Of a stretch of DNA of 43,679 bases, positions 9,100-16,735 are shown piece by piece. The translations under genes and the position numbers were made by a program. The stretch covers positions 1 to 43,679 of the forward strand of contig DULL01000108.1 of assembly GCA_012840395.1 (NCBI GenBank), in the 5' to 3' direction. Position 1 is the first letter of the stretch, and every line of letters starts with the position of its first letter. The notes under the pieces were generated by a model that saw only the letters and a list, made by a program, of their open reading frames with translations, was not told the origin of the DNA and searched no databases. This DNA is from Clostridiaceae bacterium (GTDB taxonomy: Bacteria; Bacillota; Clostridia; Acetivibrionales; DULL01).

Positions 9100-10371
9100 T
9101 TGGAAAATAATATATCATTGATTGAATCTTTTTGTGGTATAGATGTTTACCTGATAAAAACAAATAAATTTAAAACAAATACAGTAAATATTTTTTTTCA
9201 TGATGTATTAGATGAAGAAAGAGCTACGAAGAATGCACTCATTCCGGCTGTTCTCAGAAGAGGATGCCAAAAGCTGCCTACGTACCAGGATATTGCCCTT
9301 TATCTTGAAGAGTTGTATGGAACGGTTTTTGACTGTGGAGTTGCCAAAAAGGGTGAACGGCAGTTAATGCATTTCTATATGGAGTTCTTAGCTGATATTT
9401 ATGCAGATTCTGATGACAGTTTATTTCAAAAAGCATTTGAAGTGATTTTTGAAATAATCACTCAGCCTGTACTCGAAAATGGCATGTTCAAAGAAGATTA
9501 TCTAAAGCAGGAGAAAGAAAATCTCAGGAAATTGATTGAAAGCAGGATAAACGATAAGGTTCAGTATGCTGTTGACAGATGTTACGAGGAAATGTGCAAA
9601 GGTGAGCCTTTTAGTGTGTATGAATACGGCTCTGTGGCCCAATTAGAAGAAATAGGGAACAAGGATTTATATGATTACTATAAGACCTGCATTGAAACAC
9701 TTCCTATGCAGGTATTTCTAACTGGGAATATTAGTGATGACAACATTAGGTTTGCACTGAAAAAATTAAAAAGCATAAAACGTAGAAATCTAAAGGAGTT
9801 ATCACTCTTGAATATAAAAAGTGAAATACAAAAAGTCAGGGAAGTTACCGAAAAAATGGATGTAAATCAAGGCAAGCTGTCCTTAGGATTCAGAACCAAT
9901 ATTTTTCCTGGTGACAAGGAATATTACCCTCTTGCATTATACACCAGCATTTTAGGTGGTGGAATTCATTCTAAACTGTTTCAGAATGTAAGAGAAAAAC
10001 AGAGCCTGGCTTATTACATTTTCTCACGGCAGGAAATATTCAAGGGACTATTGCTTGTTAGCTGCGGTATTGAAATTGAAAACAAAGAAAAGGCTGTTAA
10101 AATAATTATTGAACAGGTGGAAGAAATAAAAAGAGGAAATATTTCTGATTATGAATATGAATCTGCACTTAAAACTATGGAAACAGGAGTTAGATCATTG
10201 CAGGACAGCCAGATTCAGATGGTGGATTTTTTCGTAAGCCAGATTGCGGCCAATACAAAGGATAATTTTGAAACTCTTATTGAAAAACTAAGAAAAGTTA
10301 CAAAACAGGATATTATAAAAGTCGCAGAAAAAGTCCAGCTTGATACTATTTATTTTTTGACAAGCAAATGA
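9100..10371 (+). CDS. ymfF: M16-family protein YmfF (inactive subunit of paired peptidase)
   Basis: A 423-residue M16 (insulinase-like) protein of the YmfF type, listed in databases as EF-P 5-aminopentanol modification associated protein (also written YfmF). It has the two M16 half-domains but no HxxEH zinc motif in the expected N-terminal position, so it is probably the non-catalytic partner of the following gene. The C-terminal half has VREKQSLAYYIFSR, the R/Y-type substrate-contact segment of M16B proteins. The TTG at 9100 is preferred: GGAAGGG ends at 9090 and directly abuts the ATG at 9091, leaving no room for initiation there, whereas the TTG has a 9-base gap. The exact biochemical role is not settled. 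Confidence 0.85.
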   Translation: MENNISLIESFCGIDVYLIKTNKFKTNTVNIFFHDVLDEERATKNALIPAVLRRGCQKLPTYQDIALYLEELYGTVFDCGVAKKGERQLMHFYMEFLADIYADSDDSLFQKAFEVIFEIITQPVLENGMFKEDYLKQEKENLRKLIESRINDKVQYAVDRCYEEMCKGEPFSVYEYGSVAQLEEIGNKDLYDYYKTCIETLPMQVFLTGNISDDNIRFALKKLKSIKRRNLKELSLLNIKSEIQKVREVTEKMDVNQGKLSLGFRTNIFPGDKEYYPLALYTSILGGGIHSKLFQNVREKQSLAYYIFSRQEIFKGLLLVSCGIEIENKEKAVKIIIEQVEEIKRGNISDYEYESALKTMETGVRSLQDSQIQMVDFFVSQIAANTKDNFETLIEKLRKVTKQDIIKVAEKVQLDTIYFLTSK

Positions 10372-10411
10372 ATATTTCCATAAGCAAAATAAACTTTGGA
10401 AGGCGGTTACT

Positions 10412-11698
10412 ATGAACATTAAGGAAAAGAATTATTCCAAAATAAATGAGACCATGTATTGCTATGACCATAAAAGCGGTCTAAAGGCTTTTGTAATACA
10501 GAAAAAAGGTTATTCAAAAAAATATGCAGCTTTTGCTACGAATTACGGGTCCATAAATAATCAGTTTATTGCTCCGGGGGATAAGGAAGTAACAATTGTA
10601 CCTGAAGGCATTGCTCATTTTCTTGAGCACAAGCTTTTTGAACAGAAAGATGGAAATATAATGGACAAATTCTCTGAGCTCGGTGCGAATCCTAATGCCT
10701 ATACTGGATTTAATCAAACAGTTTATCTGTTTTCATGCACCAATAATTTCAGTGAGAATTTTAAACTTTTGCTGGAGTTTGTGCAAAATCCGTATATTAC
10801 CGAAGAAAGCGTAGAAAAGGAAAAAGGTATAATTGCTCAGGAAATAAAGATGTACCAGGATGATCCGGGATGGAGATCTTTTTTTAACTTATTGGGAGCT
10901 TTTTATAGAGATAATCCTGTTAGGATAGATATTGCCGGAACAGTAGAAAGTATAAGCAATATAAACAGAGATATATTATATAAATGTTATAATACATTTT
11001 ATCATCCATCCAATATGATGATACTTGTTGTGGGAGATGTAGATCCAGGGGAAGTATTCGAACAAGTGGAAAAAAGCATAAAAATTACGGATTATGCTCC
11101 TGAAATTATCAGAATCTTTCCCGAAAGGGAGAAAAAATTAAATAAAAACTTCATTCAGCAAAATCTCCAGGTTTCAACTCCTTTGTTCCAAATGGGATTT
11201 ATGGACAACCCTGACATAACCGAGAATATTGATTATCTGAATAGGGAAGTGGCAGTGAAAATACTTTTGGAAATGATTATGGGAAAGAGTTCACAGTTAT
11301 ACGGAAATCTATATAATCAGGGATTAATAAATAATACGTTCGAGTTCGATTATTCATTGGAAAGGAATTATGCTTTCTCTGTTATTGGAGGAGAATCAAG
11401 CGATCCTCTGAAAGTGAAAAAGATTATTACACAGGAAATTGAAAACTTGCATAATAAGGGAATTGATGCCGGAAGTTTTGAAAGAGTAAAAAAATCCATG
11501 TATGGAAGATTTATTAGGCAGTTTAATTCAATAGAAAGAATTTCCCATGCTTTTATATCCATATATTTTAAGAATGTTAATATGTTTGACTATTTAGATG
11601 TATATGATAAAATATCATTTGAGTATGTTTCAAAGGTTTTCAAAGAACATTTTAACTTAGATAAATTTGCATTATCAGTGATAAATCCATTATCATAA
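10412..11698 (+). CDS. ymfH: M16-family zinc peptidase YmfH (active subunit)
   Basis: A 428-residue M16B metallopeptidase. The zinc motif HFLEH is intact (His69, Glu72, His73) and Glu144 in AQEIKMYQDDP is the likely third ligand. With the preceding inactive homologue it should form a heterodimer, as M16B pairs do. Homologues are labelled EF-P 5-aminopentanol modification associated; related pairs in bacilli have also been implicated in leader-peptide processing. The substrate here is unknown. The ATG follows GGAGG-like GGAAGGCGG. The gene ends 35 bases before a structured repeat (11733-11851). Confidence 0.87.
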   Translation: MNIKEKNYSKINETMYCYDHKSGLKAFVIQKKGYSKKYAAFATNYGSINNQFIAPGDKEVTIVPEGIAHFLEHKLFEQKDGNIMDKFSELGANPNAYTGFNQTVYLFSCTNNFSENFKLLLEFVQNPYITEESVEKEKGIIAQEIKMYQDDPGWRSFFNLLGAFYRDNPVRIDIAGTVESISNINRDILYKCYNTFYHPSNMMILVVGDVDPGEVFEQVEKSIKITDYAPEIIRIFPEREKKLNKNFIQQNLQVSTPLFQMGFMDNPDITENIDYLNREVAVKILLEMIMGKSSQLYGNLYNQGLINNTFEFDYSLERNYAFSVIGGESSDPLKVKKIITQEIENLHNKGIDAGSFERVKKSMYGRFIRQFNSIERISHAFISIYFKNVNMFDYLDVYDKISFEYVSKVFKEHFNLDKFALSVINPLS

Positions 11699-11732
11699 AA
11701 ACAGCAAGAGTACTCCCGCTTCAATAAGCAGG

Positions 11733-11851
11733 AGATGAATTGCTATAGCATAACTAGGGCAGGGACTACCCGATGTGAGGCTCGTGGACGCAGTAGATAA
11801 CTAGGCGTATGAAGCGAGAATCTTCACCTGTTATAAGGTGGAGAAGTTCAA
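11733..11851 (+). ncRNA. IS200/IS605 right-end / omega-RNA-like structured repeat, copy 1
   Basis: The core 11733-11788 matches 27587-27642 at roughly three of four positions, beginning with an identical 14-base block. Downstream come TGAAG (11810-11814) and an 8-bp hairpin CTTCACCT/AGGTGGAG (11822-11829, 11836-11843) followed by AAGTTCAA. A TGTGAGGC-CGTGGA core, then TGAAGC, a hairpin and a TCAA end is the layout I associate with right ends of Firmicutes IS200/IS605 elements, where the TnpB guide RNA (omega-RNA) scaffold lies. No tnpA or tnpB frame is nearby. If it is such an end, the guide would be the DNA just after 11851, in the lgt leader. The layout is seen; the identity is inference. 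Confidence 0.5.
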
Positions 11852-11875
11852 AAAATTAAAAGGTAGGGGATATAA

Positions 11876-13027
11876 ATGAATATAGTAGAATTTCCAGGAT
11901 TATGGGGTCTTCGTTTCTCAATAAATCCCGTTGCTTTTAATCTATTTGGCATACCTATATATTGGTATGGAATAATTATTGCCTCATCTATATTACTATC
12001 TATATTAATGGCAATGCACGACAGTAAGAAATTTGACATAGAATCTGACACAATAATTGATTTGGTTTTATATGCAGTTCCTGTGGCAATTGTAACTGCA
12101 AGATTATATTATGTTATATTTTCCTGGGATGATTTTAAAGATAATCTGATGGATATTTTCAATACCCGTCAGGGAGGACTGGCTATATACGGAGCAATAA
12201 TTGGAGCTGTTATTGTTGCTTATATATTTGCTAATAAAAGGAAAATCGGAGCTTTTAAGCTTTTTGATTTTGCTTCACCTTATCTGCCTTTCGCCCAAGC
12301 AATAGGAAGATGGGGGAATTTTATAAACCAAGAAGCTTTTGGGGCGAATACCAGCTTACCCTGGGGAATGACAGGGGATATAATTAAAAGAGAATTACAG
12401 TATTTACGGGATTCAGGATTAAATGTAACTCCTTCACAACCTGTGCATCCTACTTTTTTGTATGAATCGTTATGGAATTTGGGCGTTTTCTTTATCCTTT
12501 TATGGTACAGAAAACATAAGAAACGTGAAGGTGAAATATTTTTCCTTTATATGATTTTATATGGTATAGGCAGATTCTGGATAGAAGGATTAAGACTGGA
12601 TAGTCTCATGCTTGGAAATTTAAGGATATCCCAGGTCTTGGCTGCTTTATTTGCAATTGCTTTTGGAATAGCATTCCTGGTTAGAAGAAAGAAGATGGAA
12701 GAAGAAATGATTAACAATTTAGTGATCGGAGAAAGCAAATATGGTGCATTATTAAAAGAAATAAGAAATAGTGAGCAAAATGAAGATGAAATAACAGAAA
12801 ATGAAGCTGCAGAAGAAGACAATATAATAGAAGATAAAAATGAAGAAGATGAAATATTAAAGGATGAAGTTGGAGAAGAAAATAATAGTATTCTTTACGA
12901 TCAACAGGAAAATGTAAATGAAGAGATTTATCATGAGAATTCTGATGAAAATTCTGAAGGACGATTAGGAGAATTAACCAAGGATCATACGGAATTACCT
13001 GGCAATGTACAGGAAGATAATCTCTAA
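11876..13027 (+). CDS. lgt: Prolipoprotein diacylglyceryl transferase with acidic tail
   Basis: Lgt transfers a diacylglyceryl group from phosphatidylglycerol to the lipobox cysteine of prolipoproteins in the membrane. About seven membrane segments occupy residues 15-265, and the signature GRWGNFINQEAFG is intact; GGLAIYGAIIGA and the C-terminal GIGRFWIEGLR are also typical. Length is 383 residues against a usual 260-290: the last ~105 residues form a very acidic, Glu/Asp/Asn-rich tail with no membrane segment. GGTAGGGG precedes the ATG. The last bases of lgt lie close to the rodA start, indicating a two-gene unit. Confidence 0.95.
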   Translation: MNIVEFPGLWGLRFSINPVAFNLFGIPIYWYGIIIASSILLSILMAMHDSKKFDIESDTIIDLVLYAVPVAIVTARLYYVIFSWDDFKDNLMDIFNTRQGGLAIYGAIIGAVIVAYIFANKRKIGAFKLFDFASPYLPFAQAIGRWGNFINQEAFGANTSLPWGMTGDIIKRELQYLRDSGLNVTPSQPVHPTFLYESLWNLGVFFILLWYRKHKKREGEIFFLYMILYGIGRFWIEGLRLDSLMLGNLRISQVLAALFAIAFGIAFLVRRKKMEEEMINNLVIGESKYGALLKEIRNSEQNEDEITENEAAEEDNIIEDKNEEDEILKDEVGEENNSILYDQQENVNEEIYHENSDENSEGRLGELTKDHTELPGNVQEDNL

Positions 13028-13052
13028 ATCACCGGATAAAGAGAGTTCGAAA

Positions 13053-14192
13053 ATGTATTTTATTGAAAAAACGAAAGACATTAATTTTATAAAACAATTT
13101 GATTATATACTTTTTGGTGCTGTACTTTCTCTTTCTATCATCGGGTTATTTGTGTTGAGCAGTGCCACAAAAAATATGCCTGATGGTGCGAGAATGATGA
13201 GAGTACAGATATTTAGTTTTGTTATTGGTTCTTTACTTGCATTAATAATCAGTGCAATTGACTACAAAGTTTTTAAGAATGTAAGTGTGTTGCTGTATCT
13301 TGGCAGCATATTTCTTCTTATCCTGGTTCTTTTTGTTGGTAAGGGTTATGAAACTGTAGGAAGTAGAAGTTGGCTGGTTATACCTGTATTTGGAAGTTTC
13401 CAACCTGCCGAATTTGCAAAAATAACTTTTGTTGTGTTTGTTTCAGTTTTTCTTGAAAGAATCAAGGATGGGCAAGGCAATAAAAAAGATATAGTGAAAT
13501 TTGTAATTTATTCAGTACTGCCTACATTATTAGTAGGACTGCAGCCTGATTACGGAACTGCTTTTGTATTTGTCTTTACATTTTTCATAATGATTTTCGT
13601 ATTCGGTATAAAATATAAATATATTTTTATTACCGCAGGATTGTTTTTGCTTTCCACACCATTACTCTGGTTTTATGTACTAAATGAACCCCGTAAAAAT
13701 AGAATTAGAGAATTCCTGTTTCCCGGACAGGATGAACTAGGAACTAGTTTTCAATCTGAGAGGGCAAAAATGACGATAGGGTCGGGACGTATTTTTGGTA
13801 AAGGACTATATCAGGGAATACAAACCCAAAGCAATGGAGTGCCTGTAAAGGAATCTGATATGATATTTACAGTTATTGGTGAAGAGCTGGGATTTATCGG
13901 TTGTATAATTGTTGTAATTCTAGTTTTTATAATATTATTCAGGTGTTTGCATATTGCCAGAAGTGCACGTGATTATTACGGCTCATATGTAGTAGCAGGA
14001 CTAACAGGCATGTTGGGATTTTATTTTATACAGAATATTGGAATGTGTTTACAGCTTATGCCTGTAACAGGTTTACCCCTTCCATTTGTAAGTCAGGGTG
14101 GAAGTGCCATGATTACGAATTTCATATTAATTGGAGTTATCTTAAGTGTATCCATGAGAAGAAAACGGGGGATGTTTTTTACTCAGCAATAA
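13053..14192 (+). CDS. rodA: SEDS peptidoglycan glycosyltransferase, RodA-like
   Basis: SEDS proteins polymerise lipid II with a partner class B PBP. The 379-residue protein has about ten membrane segments. The segment KGLYQGIQTQ and VKESDMIFTVIGEELGFIG are closer to RodA than to FtsW, which usually has KFLYLPEPHNDFIFS (seen in the other SEDS gene here at 22918). GLPLPFVSQGGSAM is the conserved SEDS loop. An ATG at 13005 is in frame but overlaps lgt and has no ribosome site; the ATG at 13053 has AAAGAGAG about seven bases upstream. RodA implies a rod-shaped cell. RodA versus SpoVE-type naming is the main uncertainty. Confidence 0.85.
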   Translation: MYFIEKTKDINFIKQFDYILFGAVLSLSIIGLFVLSSATKNMPDGARMMRVQIFSFVIGSLLALIISAIDYKVFKNVSVLLYLGSIFLLILVLFVGKGYETVGSRSWLVIPVFGSFQPAEFAKITFVVFVSVFLERIKDGQGNKKDIVKFVIYSVLPTLLVGLQPDYGTAFVFVFTFFIMIFVFGIKYKYIFITAGLFLLSTPLLWFYVLNEPRKNRIREFLFPGQDELGTSFQSERAKMTIGSGRIFGKGLYQGIQTQSNGVPVKESDMIFTVIGEELGFIGCIIVVILVFIILFRCLHIARSARDYYGSYVVAGLTGMLGFYFIQNIGMCLQLMPVTGLPLPFVSQGGSAMITNFILIGVILSVSMRRKRGMFFTQQ

Positions 14193-14229
14193 GTGAAACT
14201 AGCAAAGAAGCACGGGGACCAGAAAGAAA

Positions 14230-14336
14230 GGGGACGTTTCTTGAAAGCAAAGGGACGGTTCTTCTGCTTCCTTTTGGAAGCAGAAGAACCGTCCCTTTGC
14301 TTCCCTTTGCTTCGAAGAACTGTCCCTTTGCTTTTG
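14230..14336. repeat. GGGACGGTTCT nested palindrome, locus A
   Basis: A perfect 27-bp inverted repeat (14245-14271 and 14276-14302) with a TTTT loop contains GGGACGGTTCTTCTGCTTCC. It is bracketed by a second, imperfect pair: GGGGACGTTTCTT at 14230-14242 and AAGAACTGTCCC at 14315-14326. The same core occurs in four units at 43245-43391. Such short palindromes are scattered in many Clostridia and are probably non-autonomous mobile repeats (REP- or MITE-like). The RNA would form an extremely stable hairpin between rodA and mraZ, but no U-run follows. Confidence 0.85.
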
Positions 14337-14363
14337 AATATTAAAAAAAAATCCAATTACATC

Positions 14364-14392
14364 TTGATTATTATTCCATAATGAAATAAAAT
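14364..14392 (+). promoter_or_regulatory. Promoter of the mraZ/dcw operon
   Basis: TTGATT (14364-14369), a 17-base spacer and TAAAAT (14387-14392) match a sigma-A promoter, with a predicted start near 14399. The four MraZ-type boxes begin at 14401, which is where a repressor would be placed. Confidence 0.65.
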
Positions 14393-14400
14393 TACATTAT

Positions 14401-14440
14401 AAGTGGTGGAAAGTGGTGGAAAGTGGTGACAAGTGTCACC
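14401..14440 (+). promoter_or_regulatory. MraZ-box operator: four AAGTG repeats at 10-bp spacing
   Basis: AAGTGG, AAGTGG, AAGTGG and AAGTGT begin at 14401, 14411, 14421 and 14431. MraZ is known to bind tandem direct repeats just upstream of its own gene, spaced 10 bp; the Mycoplasma box AAAGTG[T/G]N3 is very close to these. The position at the predicted transcription start of mraZ points to autorepression of the whole cluster. Confidence 0.85.
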
Positions 14441-14456
14441 GAGAGGTAAGGTAAGT

Positions 14457-14891
14457 ATGTTATTTTGCGGTGAATACCAACATACGATAGATCAAAAAGG
14501 AAGGATTATTATTCCTTCAAGGTTTAGAGAAGGTCTTGGTGATAAGTTTATTATAACCAAAGGTCTTGATAACTGTCTGTTTGCGTATTCACAGGATGAG
14601 TGGGAAGGAATACTTTCAAAACTAAAGTCAATACCCCTGACAGATAAGGAAGGGAGAGCTTTTGTAAGATTTTTTGTAGCAGGTGCAATGGAATGTGAAA
14701 TTGATAAACAGGGAAGAATACTTATACCTCAAAATTTAAGGGATTATGCAGGTCTTGGCAAAGATGCATATATCCTGGGCGCAATTAACAGAGTTGAAAT
14801 CTGGGATAAAGAAAGCTGGATTGCCCATAGCAGTGATTTTAACGATAATGCTGATAAAATTGCTGAAAAAATGTCTGCATTGGGCATTTAG
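14457..14891 (+). CDS. mraZ: Transcriptional regulator MraZ
   Basis: MraZ is the DNA-binding regulator at the head of the division and cell-wall cluster. The 144-residue protein has two SpoVT/AbrB-like half-domains, each with the signature: [17 protein letters not shown] (about 8-24) and [16 protein letters not shown] (about 80-95). The frame extends upstream to 14433, but the ATG at 14457 gives the canonical [12 protein letters not shown] start and is preceded by GAGGTAAGG; the upstream part overlaps the operator boxes. It likely represses its own operon through the repeats at 14401-14440. Confidence 0.96.
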   Translation: MLFCGEYQHTIDQKGRIIIPSRFREGLGDKFIITKGLDNCLFAYSQDEWEGILSKLKSIPLTDKEGRAFVRFFVAGAMECEIDKQGRILIPQNLRDYAGLGKDAYILGAINRVEIWDKESWIAHSSDFNDNADKIAEKMSALGI

Positions 14892-14923
14892 AATACATAG
14901 TAAGTAAGAGTAGTTGGAAACAT

Positions 14924-15865
14924 ATGAACTTTGAACATAAGCCTGTTTTATTAAAAGAATGCATTGATAATCTGGATATCAAGCAGGATGGCATTTATAT
15001 TGACGGCACTATTGGTGGAGCCGGACACGCAATAGAAATATACAAAAGATTATCTGAAAAGGGTACTTTGATTGGAATTGATCAGGATCCATTTGCAATT
15101 GAAGTATCGAGGCAAAGACTTGCACAATTGGAAGGACAAGCTTCATTTATATTAGAAAACAGTAATTTTTTGTATATGAAATCAATATGCCGTAAAAACA
15201 ATATTACAAATGTGGATGGTATCCTGTTGGATTTAGGTATATCTTCACATCAGGTAGATGAGGCAGAGAGAGGATTCAGTTATCAGAAAGACGCACCACT
15301 TGACATGAGAATGAACAGGCAGGGGGAATTGACAGCTGAGATTATAGTAAATGAGTTTGGCGAAGAGGAGATAAGAAATATACTTTGGGAGTACGGGGAG
15401 GAAAAATGGGCTTCAAGAATAGCTTCTTTCATTGTTGATTACAGAAAGAAGCAGAGAATTAAAACCACATTCCAGCTTGTGGACATAATAAAGGCTGCTA
15501 TACCGGCCAAAGCAAGGCGAGAGGGCCCTCATCCTGCTAAACGTACTTTCCAGGCAATAAGGATTGCAGTTAACGATGAATTAAAAGTACTGGAACAGGT
15601 TATTGATGATGCCGTAGCACTGTTAAATCCAGGAGGCAGACTTTGTATAATTACTTTTCATTCACTTGAAGACAGAATAGTAAAAACACAGTTTAAAAAC
15701 AGAAGTGATCCATGCAGATGTTCAAAGAAGCTACCGGTATGTGTATGCGGTGCTGTAAAAACTCTGGATGTTGTAAATAATAAACCAATTACAGCTTCGA
15801 AAGAAGAACTGGAGGATAATCCCAGAGCCAGAAGTGCGAAATTAAGAGTTGCAAAAAAGGTTTAG
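14924..15865 (+). CDS. rsmH: 16S rRNA (cytosine(1402)-N4)-methyltransferase RsmH
   Basis: RsmH (MraW) methylates N4 of C1402 in the ribosomal P site using S-adenosylmethionine. The 313-residue protein begins FEHKPVLLKECIDNL, contains the SAM motif YIDGTIGGAGHA, LLDLGISSHQVDEAERGFSY and the C-terminal ITFHSLEDRIVK, all family signatures. It has the expected length and its usual place after mraZ, with a 32-base gap. Confidence 0.97.
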   Translation: MNFEHKPVLLKECIDNLDIKQDGIYIDGTIGGAGHAIEIYKRLSEKGTLIGIDQDPFAIEVSRQRLAQLEGQASFILENSNFLYMKSICRKNNITNVDGILLDLGISSHQVDEAERGFSYQKDAPLDMRMNRQGELTAEIIVNEFGEEEIRNILWEYGEEKWASRIASFIVDYRKKQRIKTTFQLVDIIKAAIPAKARREGPHPAKRTFQAIRIAVNDELKVLEQVIDDAVALLNPGGRLCIITFHSLEDRIVKTQFKNRSDPCRCSKKLPVCVCGAVKTLDVVNNKPITASKEELEDNPRARSAKLRVAKKV

Positions 15866-15930
15866 TGGTTTAATACTAATTTCAAATTATTTGTTTATCA
15901 GCAATTTAACATAGACAGACTGGTAAAATA

Positions 15931-16058
15931 CCAAAGATAAAGAATAATACGCAAAAGATAAGGAAAAAGAAGAAAAACACAGAAGATAAGGTTATTATTT
16001 GCAAAGGATAAAAATTAAAACATACAAAAGAAAAAACAATAAATATACAAAAGATAAA
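15931..16058. repeat. CAAAAGATAA-like A-rich repeats before ftsL
   Basis: The 247-base gap between rsmH and ftsL holds related A-rich motifs, CAAAGATAA at 15932, CAAAAGATAA at 15952, GAAGATAAG at 15982, CAAAGGATAA at 16002, CAAAAGAAA at 16025 and CAAAAGATAA at 16048, spaced mostly 20-23 bases and all in one orientation. No gene fits here. They could be degenerate tandem repeats or an unstructured leader; function unknown. Confidence 0.5.
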
Positions 16059-16112
16059 TTTTTAATTTTTAACCTCATGTGCATTCATAAATCATGTTTG
16101 AGGTGAATAAGA

Positions 16113-16604
16113 ATGAAACATGGCTCAGAAAATTACGTTTATGGTACAGCTGTCCCCAAAATAGAATATGATGTCTATGAAGATAATAAGGTTCTTAAAG
16201 AAAAAAAGAAACAAAAGGCAAAATATAAAGTAAGGCTGAGGATAGTTTTTACCATTATTTTCGTGTTCGCAGCCAGTTTACTTTTAATGTCCAGGTATGC
16301 CTTAATAACAGAACTTAATTACCAGGTTAGTGATCTGGATAGAAAATATAACGAAATAAAAAATGAAAATTCAAGACTTAAAGTTCAAATAGAAACCGAA
16401 ATGAGTCTGTCAAAAGTAAAAGAAATGGCCGAGACAAGATTAGGAATGCAAAGCCCGGACAGATACCAGAAGGTATATATAAGGGTTCCAAAGAATGATG
16501 TTACGAAGGTTGCAAAAAACTACATGGAAGAAAACGATAAAAGCAATAAATTATTTGCGTTTCTTATGAATATAGTGAATAAAATGATAGGATTAATAGA
16601 CTAA
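16113..16604 (+). CDS. ftsL: Cell division protein FtsL-like
   Basis: A 163-residue bitopic membrane protein: basic cytoplasmic N-terminus (about 1-41), one membrane segment (about 42-65), then an extracellular coiled coil (LDRKYNEIKNENSRLKVQIE) and the FtsL/DivIC-type segment MAETRLGMQSPDRYQKVYI. FtsL joins DivIB/FtsQ and DivIC/FtsB at the septum and activates the FtsW-PBP pair. Sequence conservation in this family is low, so the name relies on topology, coiled coil and position between rsmH and the PBP gene. AGGTGA precedes the ATG. Confidence 0.88.
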   Translation: MKHGSENYVYGTAVPKIEYDVYEDNKVLKEKKKQKAKYKVRLRIVFTIIFVFAASLLLMSRYALITELNYQVSDLDRKYNEIKNENSRLKVQIETEMSLSKVKEMAETRLGMQSPDRYQKVYIRVPKNDVTKVAKNYMEENDKSNKLFAFLMNIVNKMIGLID

Positions 16605-16658
16605 TGTTTATCAACATGTTTATAAATTATACAAAAATATGGAATGACATAAGACAGA

Positions 16659-16706
16659 GACTTTAGATAAGTGTAAATATTTTTGCACAATCTGCGGTCT
16701 TTTTTT
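16659..16706 (+). terminator. Possible attenuator/terminator before spoVD
   Basis: Three short blocks can pair across a loop: GAC, AGA and GTG on the left with CAC, TCT and GTC on the right, followed by TTTTTTT at 16700-16706. The stem has internal bulges, so termination would be partial; it may attenuate readthrough from ftsL to spoVD. Confidence 0.35.
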
Positions 16707-16735
16707 ATAAATGGACTTTGACAGGGGGGTAAATA

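Noticed and set aside
11733-11851. Metabolite riboswitch in front of lgt
   Set aside because: The core matches no riboswitch consensus I know, and the second copy precedes polA, an unrelated gene; a mobile-element end fits better.
14045-14381. Two small plus-strand frames over the end of rodA and the palindrome
   Set aside because: They translate the palindromic repeat and rodA in other frames, with no ribosome site or family similarity.
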